DNA of 46,719 nucleotides from Candidatus Enterocloster faecavium (GCA_019118585.1 DWYS01000137.1:1-46719), one strand, 5' to 3'; shown: positions 7,983 to 16,719, counted from the first letter of the stretch. Numbers and translations: made by a program. The notes: generated by a model from the sequence alone, not told the origin.

Positions 7983-10900
7983 TTATGATTTATTTGCATC
8001 AGCGGCCATTTTCTCCAGATATTTCCGCTCAAACTCCGGCAAAGGCATCGGGCGGTCATAGTAAAAGCCCTGGGCGTAAACGCAGCCGTTCTCCAAAAGT
8101 GTTTTCTCCTGGCTGCTGGTCTCCACGCCCTCTGCAATGCAGATGGCCCCCTGGCTGCTGCACAGGCCGGCGATATCCCGCACCAGCACCTGTGCCGCCT
8201 CATTTTCCGAGATGTTTTTAATCAGGCTTCGGTCCAGCTTTACGGAATGGAATTTCAGATTGGTCAGCATGGACACATTGGAATAGCTGGAACCGAAATC
8301 ATCCAGGGCAAACTGAAATCCGTAGCCTCCGAATTTTTTGATCATCTCCGAAAAGGTGTGGTTTTCAACATCCCCCGCCGTCTCCGTAATCTCCAGCTCA
8401 ATCATATTCTGGGGTATTTCCGGGTAGCGGCTGGAAATCGCCAGAACGGAGGCCAGGGCGGATGGATTCAGAAGCGTATTTCTGGAAAAATTGCTGGACA
8501 GGGGGATCAGCCGGTATCCCTGCTGTTTCCACCGGCTCATCGCCTTTAAGGCTTCATTGAACACAAAATAGTCCAGCTCCTGAATGGTTCCGTCCCGCTC
8601 CATAAACTCAATGGCACGTACATGGGGCAGAAGCCCTCCCTTGTCATCCAGGATCCTCACCAGAGCCTCTGCTCCGGACAGTCTGCCGGTGCGCATATCG
8701 ATTTGGGGCTGAAGATAGATGGTAAAATGACCATTCTGAGCAAATTTCGACCGGAAGTTCCTTGTGCGGATCATGCTTCCCCACTCTCCCTGCTCCTCCG
8801 GCGCCTGGCAGATGCCGGTGCATTTCATCATGGCCTTAGCCTTGCGCACCAGATCCTGCCCCTTAAACACCTGGTCGGACCAGGTATATCCGAGACGGAA
8901 GAGGCCGGTATACTTTTTCTCCAGCATGTGCCGGACCTTCAGGCACTGATTGAAAAACGCCTCATAGGTTACATTGATGCACAGCACGATAAATTCCGTA
9001 TCCTGCACATGAAACACCATGGAACTGTCAAAGATATCCATCAGGATCTCCGACATGCGCAGCAGAAACCTGCTTCCAAACTCGTAGCCTTTCTGCTGTT
9101 TGACCGCCGCAAGGTCGGGAATATCTGCCGTCAGGATTCCCAGCGAACTGCACTGGTCGGAATCCAGAGAATAGATGGCATCCATATAGGAACGCAGATT
9201 GGGCAGGGCGTAAAGACGGTCCAAGGCCGTTTTTCCCTCTCCTCTGGCTGCAAATCGCTCCTTCTCTCTTGCCAGATAGGGGAGCAGCTTGTGGATTGGC
9301 GCCATGCTGTCCCTATGGTTTTTGGGATTCTCCAGACACAGAAGCCGCTGGCTATCCTCCCCGGACTTTAAGGGAAACAGGTCATACTGCCACGCCAGCT
9401 TCTCCTGCTCCCCTTTCATGGACAGGCATACCGCCTCCGGATTCCTGGCATACCGCGCGATGACCGGAAAATGTTCTGTGCGTCTGCCGGAAACAGACTG
9501 CTGGATGGAAAATTTTCCTTTGCAGTACCATTCATCTGTCATGGTCACGATCTCTTTGTTCTGCGTCAGGGACAGAATATAGATTCGGTCCGCCTGGTAA
9601 TATCCGCCCAGCAGGCTGAGCACACTGGCTATGGACGCCTCATCCTGATCCGCCTTCAGCATTGCCCCCATGCATTCCAGCATTACATTCTTTTCCTCAT
9701 CCGCCAGCTCCCCGTCTTCCGGAAGAGCCCGGATCTTTACTTCCTCCTCCTCTGCCTGTCTCCTGCAGTCATCCCAGCTGAATTCCCTGGCATCCCCGTA
9801 AAAGAATACTCCATCCTCGATCTCACTGCCGTGAAGCCTGCACAGCCACGATGCCATGCCGGACATCTCATAATACTGGACATCCTTTCCTTCCCGGACC
9901 ACTACGCCCGCCACAAATCTCAGATCCCTCAGCCACACTTCCTCCTCCATGGAAATGCGGGTAAGGAAAAAGACATTTTCCAGTTTTCTCCTTAGTGCGG
10001 CCTTGGAAGGCGCATTCGGGAAAAATACCTGCAGGCTGTGAGGCCCTTTTCTGCCTACCATGCAGTCCGTATCCAGGAATACGCGGAAGGCCGTCATAAT
10101 GTTCTGTTCCTCCTGAGGATTCTTTTCCCCAAAAAGCTCATGGCCTCCGTCAATATGAAGCTCCGCCACGGCGCAGCGCCGGCCCCCGCCGGACTTTATC
10201 CTGGCGCAGACCAGCTTCTTGGCCGCCTCCGCCTCATAGATGCCTGTATTCTCCTCCATGGGGACCTGTATCTTCAGTTCTTTTTCCCACTTCTGCTGCT
10301 GACTGCGGCTGCTCAGGTAAACGAACATCAGCAGATCCCGTGTTTCCCAGTCGCGGCTTAAATTCACGCCGGCGGCAACCTCCTGGATGCTTCCCTCGGA
10401 GTCCACCAGCTGAAACCGCTCTGACAGCCAGCGCTTTCCCTCGGCCTCTGACTTCATCAGCTGTCTCCGGCTGAATTTCTCCTGGAATTTCCGGGCATCC
10501 GCAGAGGAAAATATATGTTTCATCTCCTGTTCGATCAGTTCCTCGTGGGAACGCCCCGTATCCTCCTTCTGTTCCCTTCCTTCTAAAATAAAGCGCTCCA
10601 CCAGATCCCTGCTCAGATTGACCTGCAGGAAACCGTACAGGTGGGGATACAGATCCGCCGGAACCGGCCGGCGGAAGGTCCACCGGCTTGGAAAATAGGA
10701 CAGATAATCCGTAATGCCGATGGCTTTCACCGGATGTCCCTCCTCATCGTAGAGCATCTGATAAGAAAGGGCAGCCCAGCCATAGCACCCGGTCTGACCG
10801 TACTGGATGATAAAACGGCCGCTGTCGTGGTCCCTGCCCGCCAGAAGACCTCTGGCAAAACGGATAAACTCCTCGGAGCTGTCCCTGTGAATCCGCCCGC

Positions 10901-11573
10901 ACTCCGTCATGGCTTCCGGGAAATTGCGGTAGAGCACCGGCCTGTCCTTGGGACGGCTTTTGGTATAGAGAAGGCGGAAGATCCGGCTGGACAGATCCAC
11001 CTCCCACAGGAGCTTATCCGTCTCCCTTGCCAGAAATCTCAGCCACTCCCTGCATTCCTGATATCCTTTGCGCTGATTTTTCAGCTCCTCGGCAGAAAAA
11101 TAGCTGGGCTCAATTTCCGGAGCCGTATATACAAAAAAATGATGGTCCCCGTTTTTATGGGCCATTCTCAGGGCATATTCTCCCTGCTGAAACGCAAAGT
11201 CTGCGGAACCTTCGCCTGCCGGAAACAGATACACGCCCACATAGCCGCAGCATGCCCCTTCCTGAGCATTCTCCCCGGTCAGGCTCAGGGCCCTGCTGAG
11301 GGTTGAGGCCATCTCCCAGATTTGGCTCCTTTTTAGCTTTCCCCACACAAAAGCCGCAAAATGGTGTTCTCCCAGACTGCCTACCAGGTCCTCTTTTTTA
11401 AAAAATCTTCCAAGGAGCGCTTTCGTTTGCTCCTCTGCCTGCTCCTGGCTCTCCCCTTCGTCTGCCCCGGCCTTTCCCCTGACAGAAAGAAAAAAGAGCG
11501 CACAAATCTGAGAAGTCTCCAAACTCCCCATGCGCTCCTCCATCTGTTTCTTCATCTCTTCACGGTTCAGCAT
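7983..11573 (-). CDS. Large GGDEF-like/EAL domain protein (c-di-GMP phosphodiesterase)
   Basis: A 1,196-residue protein likely to hydrolyse c-di-GMP. The C-terminal 250 residues form a complete EAL domain with the metal-binding and catalytic positions intact: SGAEALVRI, the Asn in PLSSNFSRN, ELEITET, ALDDFGSSYSN, VKLDRSLI, IAEGVE and AQGFYYDRP. Ahead of it (about 790-940) is a degenerate GGDEF domain in which the signature is replaced by HVQDTEF, so cyclase activity is not expected. The N-terminus also has a GGDEF-like remnant and PAS-like/GAF-like sensory stretches. No signal peptide or clear membrane helix is seen. The ATG at 11573 is chosen because GGGGAGG lies 6 bases before it. First gene of a three-gene operon with cheBR and the prepilin peptidase. 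Confidence 0.87.
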   Translation of the reverse strand: MLNREEMKKQMEERMGSLETSQICALFFLSVRGKAGADEGESQEQAEEQTKALLGRFFKKEDLVGSLGEHHFAAFVWGKLKRSQIWEMASTLSRALSLTGENAQEGACCGYVGVYLFPAGEGSADFAFQQGEYALRMAHKNGDHHFFVYTAPEIEPSYFSAEELKNQRKGYQECREWLRFLARETDKLLWEVDLSSRIFRLLYTKSRPKDRPVLYRNFPEAMTECGRIHRDSSEEFIRFARGLLAGRDHDSGRFIIQYGQTGCYGWAALSYQMLYDEEGHPVKAIGITDYLSYFPSRWTFRRPVPADLYPHLYGFLQVNLSRDLVERFILEGREQKEDTGRSHEELIEQEMKHIFSSADARKFQEKFSRRQLMKSEAEGKRWLSERFQLVDSEGSIQEVAAGVNLSRDWETRDLLMFVYLSSRSQQQKWEKELKIQVPMEENTGIYEAEAAKKLVCARIKSGGGRRCAVAELHIDGGHELFGEKNPQEEQNIMTAFRVFLDTDCMVGRKGPHSLQVFFPNAPSKAALRRKLENVFFLTRISMEEEVWLRDLRFVAGVVVREGKDVQYYEMSGMASWLCRLHGSEIEDGVFFYGDAREFSWDDCRRQAEEEEVKIRALPEDGELADEEKNVMLECMGAMLKADQDEASIASVLSLLGGYYQADRIYILSLTQNKEIVTMTDEWYCKGKFSIQQSVSGRRTEHFPVIARYARNPEAVCLSMKGEQEKLAWQYDLFPLKSGEDSQRLLCLENPKNHRDSMAPIHKLLPYLAREKERFAARGEGKTALDRLYALPNLRSYMDAIYSLDSDQCSSLGILTADIPDLAAVKQQKGYEFGSRFLLRMSEILMDIFDSSMVFHVQDTEFIVLCINVTYEAFFNQCLKVRHMLEKKYTGLFRLGYTWSDQVFKGQDLVRKAKAMMKCTGICQAPEEQGEWGSMIRTRNFRSKFAQNGHFTIYLQPQIDMRTGRLSGAEALVRILDDKGGLLPHVRAIEFMERDGTIQELDYFVFNEALKAMSRWKQQGYRLIPLSSNFSRNTLLNPSALASVLAISSRYPEIPQNMIELEITETAGDVENHTFSEMIKKFGGYGFQFALDDFGSSYSNVSMLTNLKFHSVKLDRSLIKNISENEAAQVLVRDIAGLCSSQGAICIAEGVETSSQEKTLLENGCVYAQGFYYDRPMPLPEFERKYLEKMAADANKS

Positions 11574-11618
11574 TTTTTGCCTCCCCCCAGCCTTTTTCAT
11601 CTGTCCCGTTATGTGAAA

Positions 11619-11624
11619 AGTATA
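11619..11624 (-). promoter_or_regulatory. Probable -10 element for the EAL-cheBR-peptidase operon
   Basis: TATACT on the minus strand, about 45 bases upstream of the preferred ATG. The matching -35 region 17 bases away (TTGTAT) is weak, so this promoter may need an activator or another sigma factor. It lies back to back with the arsR-type promoter. Confidence 0.35.
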
Positions 11625-11658
11625 TCACCAATTTCTCCAACATACAAACGGATTTTCC

Positions 11659-11687
11659 TTGACGTTGCTTTGCAGGCATGATAGACT
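11659..11687 (+). promoter_or_regulatory. Promoter of the ArsR-family gene
   Basis: TTGACG at 11659-11664 and TAGACT at 11682-11687 with 17 bases between them. Transcription would start around 11693, inside the palindrome described next. Confidence 0.6.
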
Positions 11688-11691
11688 GATA

Positions 11692-11713
11692 TTGGTTTAA
11701 ATTTTTAAACCAA
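11692..11713 (+). promoter_or_regulatory. Perfect 9-bp inverted repeat, likely ArsR operator
   Basis: TTGGTTTAA and TTAAACCAA separated by 4 bases, placed between the -10 element and the AAAGGAGG site of the ArsR-type gene. Position and symmetry are those of an autoregulatory operator for a dimeric winged-helix repressor. Confidence 0.55.
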
Positions 11714-11725
11714 AGGAGGATTTTT

Positions 11726-12079
11726 ATGACGACTCCCCAGTATCTTCATCAGCAGTTTGAGCGATGCATGCCCCTGTTCATTGCCCTGGGCGATGCGGTA
11801 CGCCTCTCCATCATCGAGGTGCTTACCAGGGAAGCTTTTCGGCACGGCACAGAAGGGCCCATTCCCTTTGAGCAGTACGGCCTCAATGTCAATGACATCA
11901 CCAGCCGCACCAGCCTCTCCCGCCCTGCTATTTCCCACCACCTGAAGATCCTCAAAGATGCAGGTTTGGTAGGCGTAAGACAGGAGGGAACAGCCAACTA
12001 TTACTACCTGACCCTGCGCCAGTCCAACCAGACACTGATGGAACTGGGCCACCGGCTGAACGAATTTTTATATCCCTGA
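11726..12079 (+). CDS. ArsR-family winged-helix transcriptional regulator
   Basis: Small dimeric repressor of 117 residues. The helix-turn-helix is visible as VNDITSRTSLSRPAISHHLK, followed by the wing ILKDAGLVGVRQEGTANYYYL, both typical of the ArsR/SmtB fold. The usual N-terminal cue LFIALGDAVRLSIIEVL is present. No Cys-Val-Cys metal site is seen, and the whole protein has one Cys (in FERCMPLF), so metal sensing is not supported; the signal is unknown. A strong RBS (AAAGGAGG) precedes the ATG. The palindrome between promoter and gene suggests autoregulation. The following DUF2508 and GH13 genes are in the same direction, so it may influence them, but the 110-base gap with its own hairpin makes this uncertain. 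Confidence 0.85.
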   Translation: MTTPQYLHQQFERCMPLFIALGDAVRLSIIEVLTREAFRHGTEGPIPFEQYGLNVNDITSRTSLSRPAISHHLKILKDAGLVGVRQEGTANYYYLTLRQSNQTLMELGHRLNEFLYP

Positions 12080-12130
12080 CATGTGAATACAATCTCATTT
12101 TCCAGATATACTAAAATTAACTAATTGTTC

Positions 12131-12165
12131 CGGGCGGAGGGCGGCAAAACAAGCCGTCCGGCCCG
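12131..12165 (+). other. Strong GC-rich hairpin in the leader of the DUF2508 gene
   Basis: GGGCGGC (12139-12145) pairs with GCCGTCC (12153-12159), extended by an outer CGGGC/GCCCG pairing. No T-run follows, so a classical terminator is unlikely. A TATACT -10-like hexamer lies upstream at 12107-12112 without a good -35. It may limit read-through from the ArsR gene or shape the leader. Confidence 0.3.
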
Positions 12166-12189
12166 CTCTTGATCTGGGAGATGAGAAAT

Positions 12190-12426
12190 ATGATTCGTTT
12201 TTTTAAAGACCGCAAAGGAGAGGCAGCCACCCGGGGGGAACCTGCCTGGGATCTGGGCGCCCTGCGGGCGGAGATCGAGCGCAGCCGCTGCGCCATCGAC
12301 ACCGCTCGCTGCAACTTTGAGGAAGTGGTGGACCCCACCATGATCGACTGCTATATCTATGAGCTGAACGCAGCCCAGCTGCGCTATCAGTTTCTTCTCA
12401 GGAAATTTAAAAGCCGGGAGTCCTAG
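12190..12426 (+). CDS. DUF2508 (YaaL-like) family protein
   Basis: Small cytoplasmic protein of about 78 residues. It matches the DUF2508 pattern as I know it: a basic N-terminus, a helix with IERSRCAIDTARCNFEEV, then DPTMIDCYIYELNAAQLRYQFLL. No catalytic function is known for the family. Two in-frame ATGs (12181 and 12190) are possible; the second has GGGAG at 9 bases. The gene ends 26 bases before the GH13 gene, so the two are probably co-transcribed. Confidence 0.72.
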   Translation: MIRFFKDRKGEAATRGEPAWDLGALRAEIERSRCAIDTARCNFEEVVDPTMIDCYIYELNAAQLRYQFLLRKFKSRES

Positions 12427-12452
12427 GGCCTCCCGCGAAAGGAGTTAACAAT

Positions 12453-13808
12453 ATGTCTGCCTGGTATGAACAAAGTGTTTTTTATCATATGTATCCCCTG
12501 GGCATGACCGGAGCTCCCAGGGAAAATCACCTGGATGCCGGTCTGCCGGTCTGCCGGTTTTCCCAGTTGGATTTATGGATCCCCCACATCCGGGACTTGA
12601 ACTTTAACGCCGTCTACATAGGACCCCTTTTCGAATCCACCTCCCACGGCTATGATACGCGGGATTACCGGAAGGTGGACAGCCGTCTGGGAAGCAATGA
12701 GGATTTTTGCCGCTTCGTCTCCCTCTGCCGCCAGCAGGGCATCCGCGTGGTGGTGGACGGCGTGTTCAACCACACCGGAAGAGAGTTTTTCGCCTTTCAG
12801 GACATCATCCGGCACAAGTGGGATTCCCCCTATAAGGACTGGTACCGGGGCGTCCGCTTCGACTGTCAGAGCCCCATGGGCGACCCCTTCTGCTATGATG
12901 CCTGGCAGGGACATTTTGAGCTCCCATGCCTGAATCTTCAGAATCCCCAGGTACGGGATTACCTGTTCCAGTGCGTGGAATTCTGGATCAAGGAATTTGA
13001 CATCGACGGCATCCGCCTGGACTGTGCCAATGTGCTGGATTTTGGCTTTATGGAGGAGCTGCGCCAGGTGACCGGAAGGCTGAAGGAGGACTTCTGGCTT
13101 ATGGGGGAGGTCATCCACGGAGATTATGCCCGGTGGGTCAATCCCCGCACCCTGCACTCCGTTACCAACTACGAGCTTCACAAAAGCATCTACTCCGGTT
13201 TCAACGACCACAACTTTTTTGAAATAGCCCACAATGTACGCCGTTTGGAAGCCATTGGACGTGACCTCTACACCTTTGTGGACAACCATGACGAGGACCG
13301 CATCGCCAGCAAGCTGAAAGATGAAATGCATCTGGCCCCGGTCTATATGTGCCTTTACACCCTGCCCGGCATCCCTTCTGTCTATTACGGGGGCGAGTGG
13401 GCCATTCAGGGCCGCCGGACCAGGACCAGCGATGAGGCTCTGCGGCCCGCCATTTCCCCGGAGCAGTTTGAAAAGCTTCACTGCCCCTTGACCGGCCTGA
13501 TCGCCCGGCTGGGAGAGATCCACCGCCAGGAAAAGGCTTTCTGCCACGGCGTTTACCGGGAACTGTATCTGACCAACCGGCAGTACGCTTATTCCAGGGA
13601 AAATGGGGACAGCCTTGTGCTGACCGCCCTCAACAACGATCCCGGACCCGCCGCCCTCTCCATCCCCCTTCCCCCGGAAATCACCCGGGCCCTGCCTCTT
13701 CTGGGTGAGGAGGGGAAGCCGGAGTCAATGGAACCCATTGCCGTGGAAAACGGCCGCCTGAACATCACCCTGCCCGGCAACTGGGGAAGCATTTTAAAGC
13801 TGGTGTAA
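12453..13808 (+). CDS. GH13 alpha-amylase family glycosidase
   Basis: Cytoplasmic alpha-glucan-acting enzyme of 451 residues with a (beta/alpha)8 barrel starting almost at the first residue. The GH13 conserved regions are visible: VVVDGVFNHTG (region I), DGIRLDCAN with the nucleophile Asp (II), MGEVIHG with the acid/base Glu (III) and FVDNHDEDR with the transition-state-stabilising Asp (IV). There is no signal peptide and no N-terminal carbohydrate-binding domain, so it probably works on maltodextrins or glycogen inside the cell (maltodextrin glucosidase or neopullulanase-like). The exact bond specificity cannot be read from the sequence. A good RBS (AAAGGAG) precedes the ATG. The branching enzyme gene follows by 82 bases. 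Confidence 0.88.
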   Translation: MSAWYEQSVFYHMYPLGMTGAPRENHLDAGLPVCRFSQLDLWIPHIRDLNFNAVYIGPLFESTSHGYDTRDYRKVDSRLGSNEDFCRFVSLCRQQGIRVVVDGVFNHTGREFFAFQDIIRHKWDSPYKDWYRGVRFDCQSPMGDPFCYDAWQGHFELPCLNLQNPQVRDYLFQCVEFWIKEFDIDGIRLDCANVLDFGFMEELRQVTGRLKEDFWLMGEVIHGDYARWVNPRTLHSVTNYELHKSIYSGFNDHNFFEIAHNVRRLEAIGRDLYTFVDNHDEDRIASKLKDEMHLAPVYMCLYTLPGIPSVYYGGEWAIQGRRTRTSDEALRPAISPEQFEKLHCPLTGLIARLGEIHRQEKAFCHGVYRELYLTNRQYAYSRENGDSLVLTALNNDPGPAALSIPLPPEITRALPLLGEEGKPESMEPIAVENGRLNITLPGNWGSILKLV

Positions 13809-13836
13809 GTCCAGGGCGGAGCGATCCGTATATCAT

Positions 13837-13859
13837 GGCGTCAAAAAATATTTGGCGCC
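13837..13859 (+). other. Inverted repeat between GH13 and glgB genes
   Basis: GGCGTCAAA and TTTGGCGCC form a 9-bp stem (one G-U pair) with a 5-base AT loop. It is followed by only a few T residues, so it is at best a weak terminator or attenuator in the amylase-glgB transcript. Confidence 0.35.
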
Positions 13860-13890
13860 TTTATCATCATATAAAAAGGGGAATATCACT

Positions 13891-15861
13891 ATGGCAAAGA
13901 ACACATCCCGTTCAGCTGCCGCTGACACCAAAAAAAATGCAAGATCCGGAAAGGCTCCGATCCGGAAGGTTCCGGAAGAAACCGGCTTTATTACGGAGCT
14001 GGACCGCTACCTGTTCGGGGCCGGAACCCACTATGAAATTTTCGAGAAGCTGGGTGCCCACCCCAGGACCTGGAAGGGAACGGAGGGCTACTATTTTGCC
14101 GTCTGGGCTCCCCACGCCAGAGCAGTCCATCTGACCGGAGATTTTAACGGCTGGAATACCGAAACCCACCCCATGACCCCCCTGGCCACTTCCGGCATCT
14201 GGGAACTTTTTGTTCCGGGCATGAAGGAAGGACAACTGTACAAATTCGCCGTGACCGCCCCCAGCGGCCAGGTGCTCTTTAAGGCAGACCCCTTCGCCTT
14301 CCTGGCAGAATTCCGGCCCGGCACCGCCTCCGTTACCACCGACCTTTCCGGCTTTTCCTGGAGCGACGGCTCCTGGATGGAAAAACGGTCCCGGGAAGAT
14401 CCCGTCAAAAATCCCATGAGCATCTACGAGGTCCATCTGGGTTCCTGGAAAAAGAAAAACCGGCCGGAGAAGGACGGATTTTACACCTACGCCGAGGCCG
14501 CCCACGAGCTGGCCGCCTACGTTAAGGAGATGGGCTACACCCATGTGGAGCTGATGGGCATCGCGGAGCACCCCCTGGACGCCTCCTGGGGCTATCAGGT
14601 TACGGGATATTTTGCCCCCACCTCCCGCTACGGCACGCCCAAGGAATTTATGTACCTGGTCAATTATCTCCACCGCCAGGGCATCGGCGTCATCCTGGAC
14701 TGGGTTCCCGCCCACTTTCCAAAGGATGCCCACGGGCTGGCGGACTTCGATGGGGAGCCCCTCTACGAATACGCCGACCCCCGCAAAGGGGAACATCCGG
14801 ACTGGGGTACCAAAGTATTCGACTACGGAAAGAATGAGGTCAAGGACTTTTTGATCAGCAATGCGGTCTACTGGGTGGAAAAATTCCATGTGGACGGCCT
14901 GCGGGTGGACGCCGTTGCCTCCATGCTCTATCTGGACTACGGCCGCCGGGACGGCCAGTGGGTCCCCAACCGTTACGGCGGCAATGAGAACCTGGAAGCC
15001 ATCGAATTTTTCAAGCACCTGAATACGGTCCTGAGAGGACGCAACAGCGGCGCCATGATGATCGCCGAGGAATCCACCGCCTGGCCGGGCGTTACCAAGC
15101 ATCCTCAGCAGAACGGCCTTGGCTTTACCTTCAAGTGGAACATGGGCTGGATGCACGACTTTTTGGAATACATGAAGCTGGACCCCTATTTCCGCAAATA
15201 CAATCACCACCGCATGACCTTTGGGCTTACATATTTTACCAGTGAAAACTACATCCTGGTGCTCTCCCACGATGAGGTGGTCCACTTAAAGTGCTCCATG
15301 ATCAACAAGATGCCAGGACTAGGAAAGGACAAGTTCTCCAACCTGAAGGCCGGATACACCTTTATGCTGGGACATCCCGGAAAGAAGCTGCTCTTTATGG
15401 GGCAGGATTTCGGACAGTGGCATGAGTGGGATGAAAAGGTGGCCCTGGACTGGTATCTGACCAATGAGGAGGACCATAAGGACCTGCAGAACTATGTGCG
15501 GGACCTTCTTCATCTGTACCGCCATTACCCCTCCCTTTACCGTCTGGACAATGACTGGAACGGATTTCAGTGGGTCAATGCCAACGATGGGGACCGCAGT
15601 ATTTTCAGCTTTATCCGAAGAGACGAAACTTCCAAGAAAAATCTTTTGTTTGTTATAAATTTCACACCCGTTGCCCGGCCTGACTACCGGGTAGGCGTGC
15701 CGAGACGGGGCAACTACACCCTGCTTCTGGACCAGACCCACGGGGCCTACAAGCTGAAAGAGGCTCCTGTTTTCAAGGCTTCAAAAGGGGAATGTGATGG
15801 ACAACCCTACTCCATCTCCTACCCCCTGGCTCCTTACGGCACCGGAATTTTCCGTTTCTGA
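13891..15861 (+). CDS. glgB: 1,4-alpha-glucan branching enzyme
   Basis: Creates alpha-1,6 branches in glycogen. The 656-residue product has a basic, probably disordered N-terminal 30 residues, a CBM48-type domain (HARAVHLTGDFNGWNTE), then the GH13 barrel with DWVPAHFPKDAHG, the nucleophile in DGLRVDAVASMLYLDYGR, the acid/base Glu in MMIAEESTAWPG, and VLSHDEVVH. The string LMGIAEHPLDASWGYQVTGY is the usual GlgB signature, though the common ELMP is ELMG here. The frame is open from 13852, but the ATG at 13891 follows AAGGGG at about 9 bases and begins a sensible protein. No other glycogen synthesis gene (glgA, glgC, glgP) lies nearby; the partner is the GH13 enzyme just upstream. Confidence 0.93.
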   Translation: MAKNTSRSAAADTKKNARSGKAPIRKVPEETGFITELDRYLFGAGTHYEIFEKLGAHPRTWKGTEGYYFAVWAPHARAVHLTGDFNGWNTETHPMTPLATSGIWELFVPGMKEGQLYKFAVTAPSGQVLFKADPFAFLAEFRPGTASVTTDLSGFSWSDGSWMEKRSREDPVKNPMSIYEVHLGSWKKKNRPEKDGFYTYAEAAHELAAYVKEMGYTHVELMGIAEHPLDASWGYQVTGYFAPTSRYGTPKEFMYLVNYLHRQGIGVILDWVPAHFPKDAHGLADFDGEPLYEYADPRKGEHPDWGTKVFDYGKNEVKDFLISNAVYWVEKFHVDGLRVDAVASMLYLDYGRRDGQWVPNRYGGNENLEAIEFFKHLNTVLRGRNSGAMMIAEESTAWPGVTKHPQQNGLGFTFKWNMGWMHDFLEYMKLDPYFRKYNHHRMTFGLTYFTSENYILVLSHDEVVHLKCSMINKMPGLGKDKFSNLKAGYTFMLGHPGKKLLFMGQDFGQWHEWDEKVALDWYLTNEEDHKDLQNYVRDLLHLYRHYPSLYRLDNDWNGFQWVNANDGDRSIFSFIRRDETSKKNLLFVINFTPVARPDYRVGVPRRGNYTLLLDQTHGAYKLKEAPVFKASKGECDGQPYSISYPLAPYGTGIFRF

Positions 15862-15906
15862 CAAAAGATAAGGGGAAAGTATGTTAAATTTTTATCAATT
15901 AGCATC

Positions 15907-15935
15907 TGTACATTTTTCCCAAAATGTAGTAGAAT
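15907..15935 (+). promoter_or_regulatory. Possible promoter of the APH-fold kinase gene
   Basis: TGTACA (15907-15912), 17 bases, then TAGAAT (15930-15935), ahead of a good RBS (GGAAGGAG) at 15951-15959. Both hexamers match the consensus at four or five of six positions. Confidence 0.4.
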
Positions 15936-15969
15936 AAGGCCATAAAGTTGTGGAAGGAGCGTAAATTTT

Positions 15970-16719
15970 ATGGCGAAGCAGTTAATCTCAAGCAGCAGCA
16001 CTAAAAGCGTATACCGCGACGGCAATGTTGCGATCAAGGAATTCTGCGAAGGATTCCCCAAGGCCGAGGTTTTAAATGAGGCCCTGTGCAATGCCCGCGT
16101 AGAGGATCTTCCGGGACTCCACGTTCCCAAGATCCTGGGAGTTTCTGTGGTGGACGGCAAATGGTCCATTATGAAGGAGTACATTGAAGGCAAAACCTTA
16201 GAGCAGCTGATGGAAGAAAATCCGGACAAGACCCAGGAATATATGGAGCAGATGGTTGACCTGCAGCTGGAGATCCACTCCAAGGCCTGCCCCCTGTTAA
16301 ACAAGCTGAAGGAAAAAACCATCCGTGCCCTGAACGAGGAGCCGGAACTGGATGAGAGCACACGCTATGAGCTTTTGACCAGACTGGACGGCATGCCCAA
16401 GCATACCAAGCTGTGCCACGGGGATTTCTCTCCTTCCAATATCATTGTCCAGGAAGACGGAACCATGTATGTGATCGACTGGGTTCATGCCTCCCAGGGA
16501 AACGCCAGCGCAGATGTAGCCAGAACCTATCTGCTGTTAAGCTTAAAGGACAGCAAGCTGGCTGAGCTTTACATGGATCTGTTCTGTGAGAAGACCGGCA
16601 CGGACAAGCGCTACGTACAGGGATGGCTGCCCATCGTAGCCGCCGCTCAGCTGGTAAAGAAACGTCCTGAGGAGAAGGAACTGCTGGAGAAGTGGATCAA
16701 TGTGTTCCCGTATCAGTAA
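15970..16719 (+). CDS. Phosphotransferase of the APH (aminoglycoside phosphotransferase) fold
   Basis: Kinase-fold protein of 249 residues. The catalytic loop CHGDFSPSNI and the metal-binding IDWVHAS are intact, and the N-lobe has VAIKEF as the likely ATP-binding lysine and KWSIMKEYIEGKTLE as the hinge. These are APH-family hallmarks, which include antibiotic kinases but mostly small-molecule or sugar kinases of unknown substrate. It is transcribed alone, between its own promoter and a bidirectional terminator. Nothing points to antibiotic resistance: it sits among housekeeping glycogen genes with no mobile signature. Substrate unknown. Confidence 0.75.
   Translation: MAKQLISSSSTKSVYRDGNVAIKEFCEGFPKAEVLNEALCNARVEDLPGLHVPKILGVSVVDGKWSIMKEYIEGKTLEQLMEENPDKTQEYMEQMVDLQLEIHSKACPLLNKLKEKTIRALNEEPELDESTRYELLTRLDGMPKHTKLCHGDFSPSNIIVQEDGTMYVIDWVHASQGNASADVARTYLLLSLKDSKLAELYMDLFCEKTGTDKRYVQGWLPIVAAAQLVKKRPEEKELLEKWINVFPYQ

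Noticed and set aside
12573-15285. Long minus-strand open frames (up to 457 codons) antisense to the GH13 and glgB genes
   Set aside because: They mirror GC-rich codons of genes with intact catalytic motifs, contain no recognisable domains and lack ribosome binding sites.
15970-16719. Aminoglycoside resistance gene
   Set aside because: Only the general APH fold is visible; no resistance-type sequence features or mobile context.
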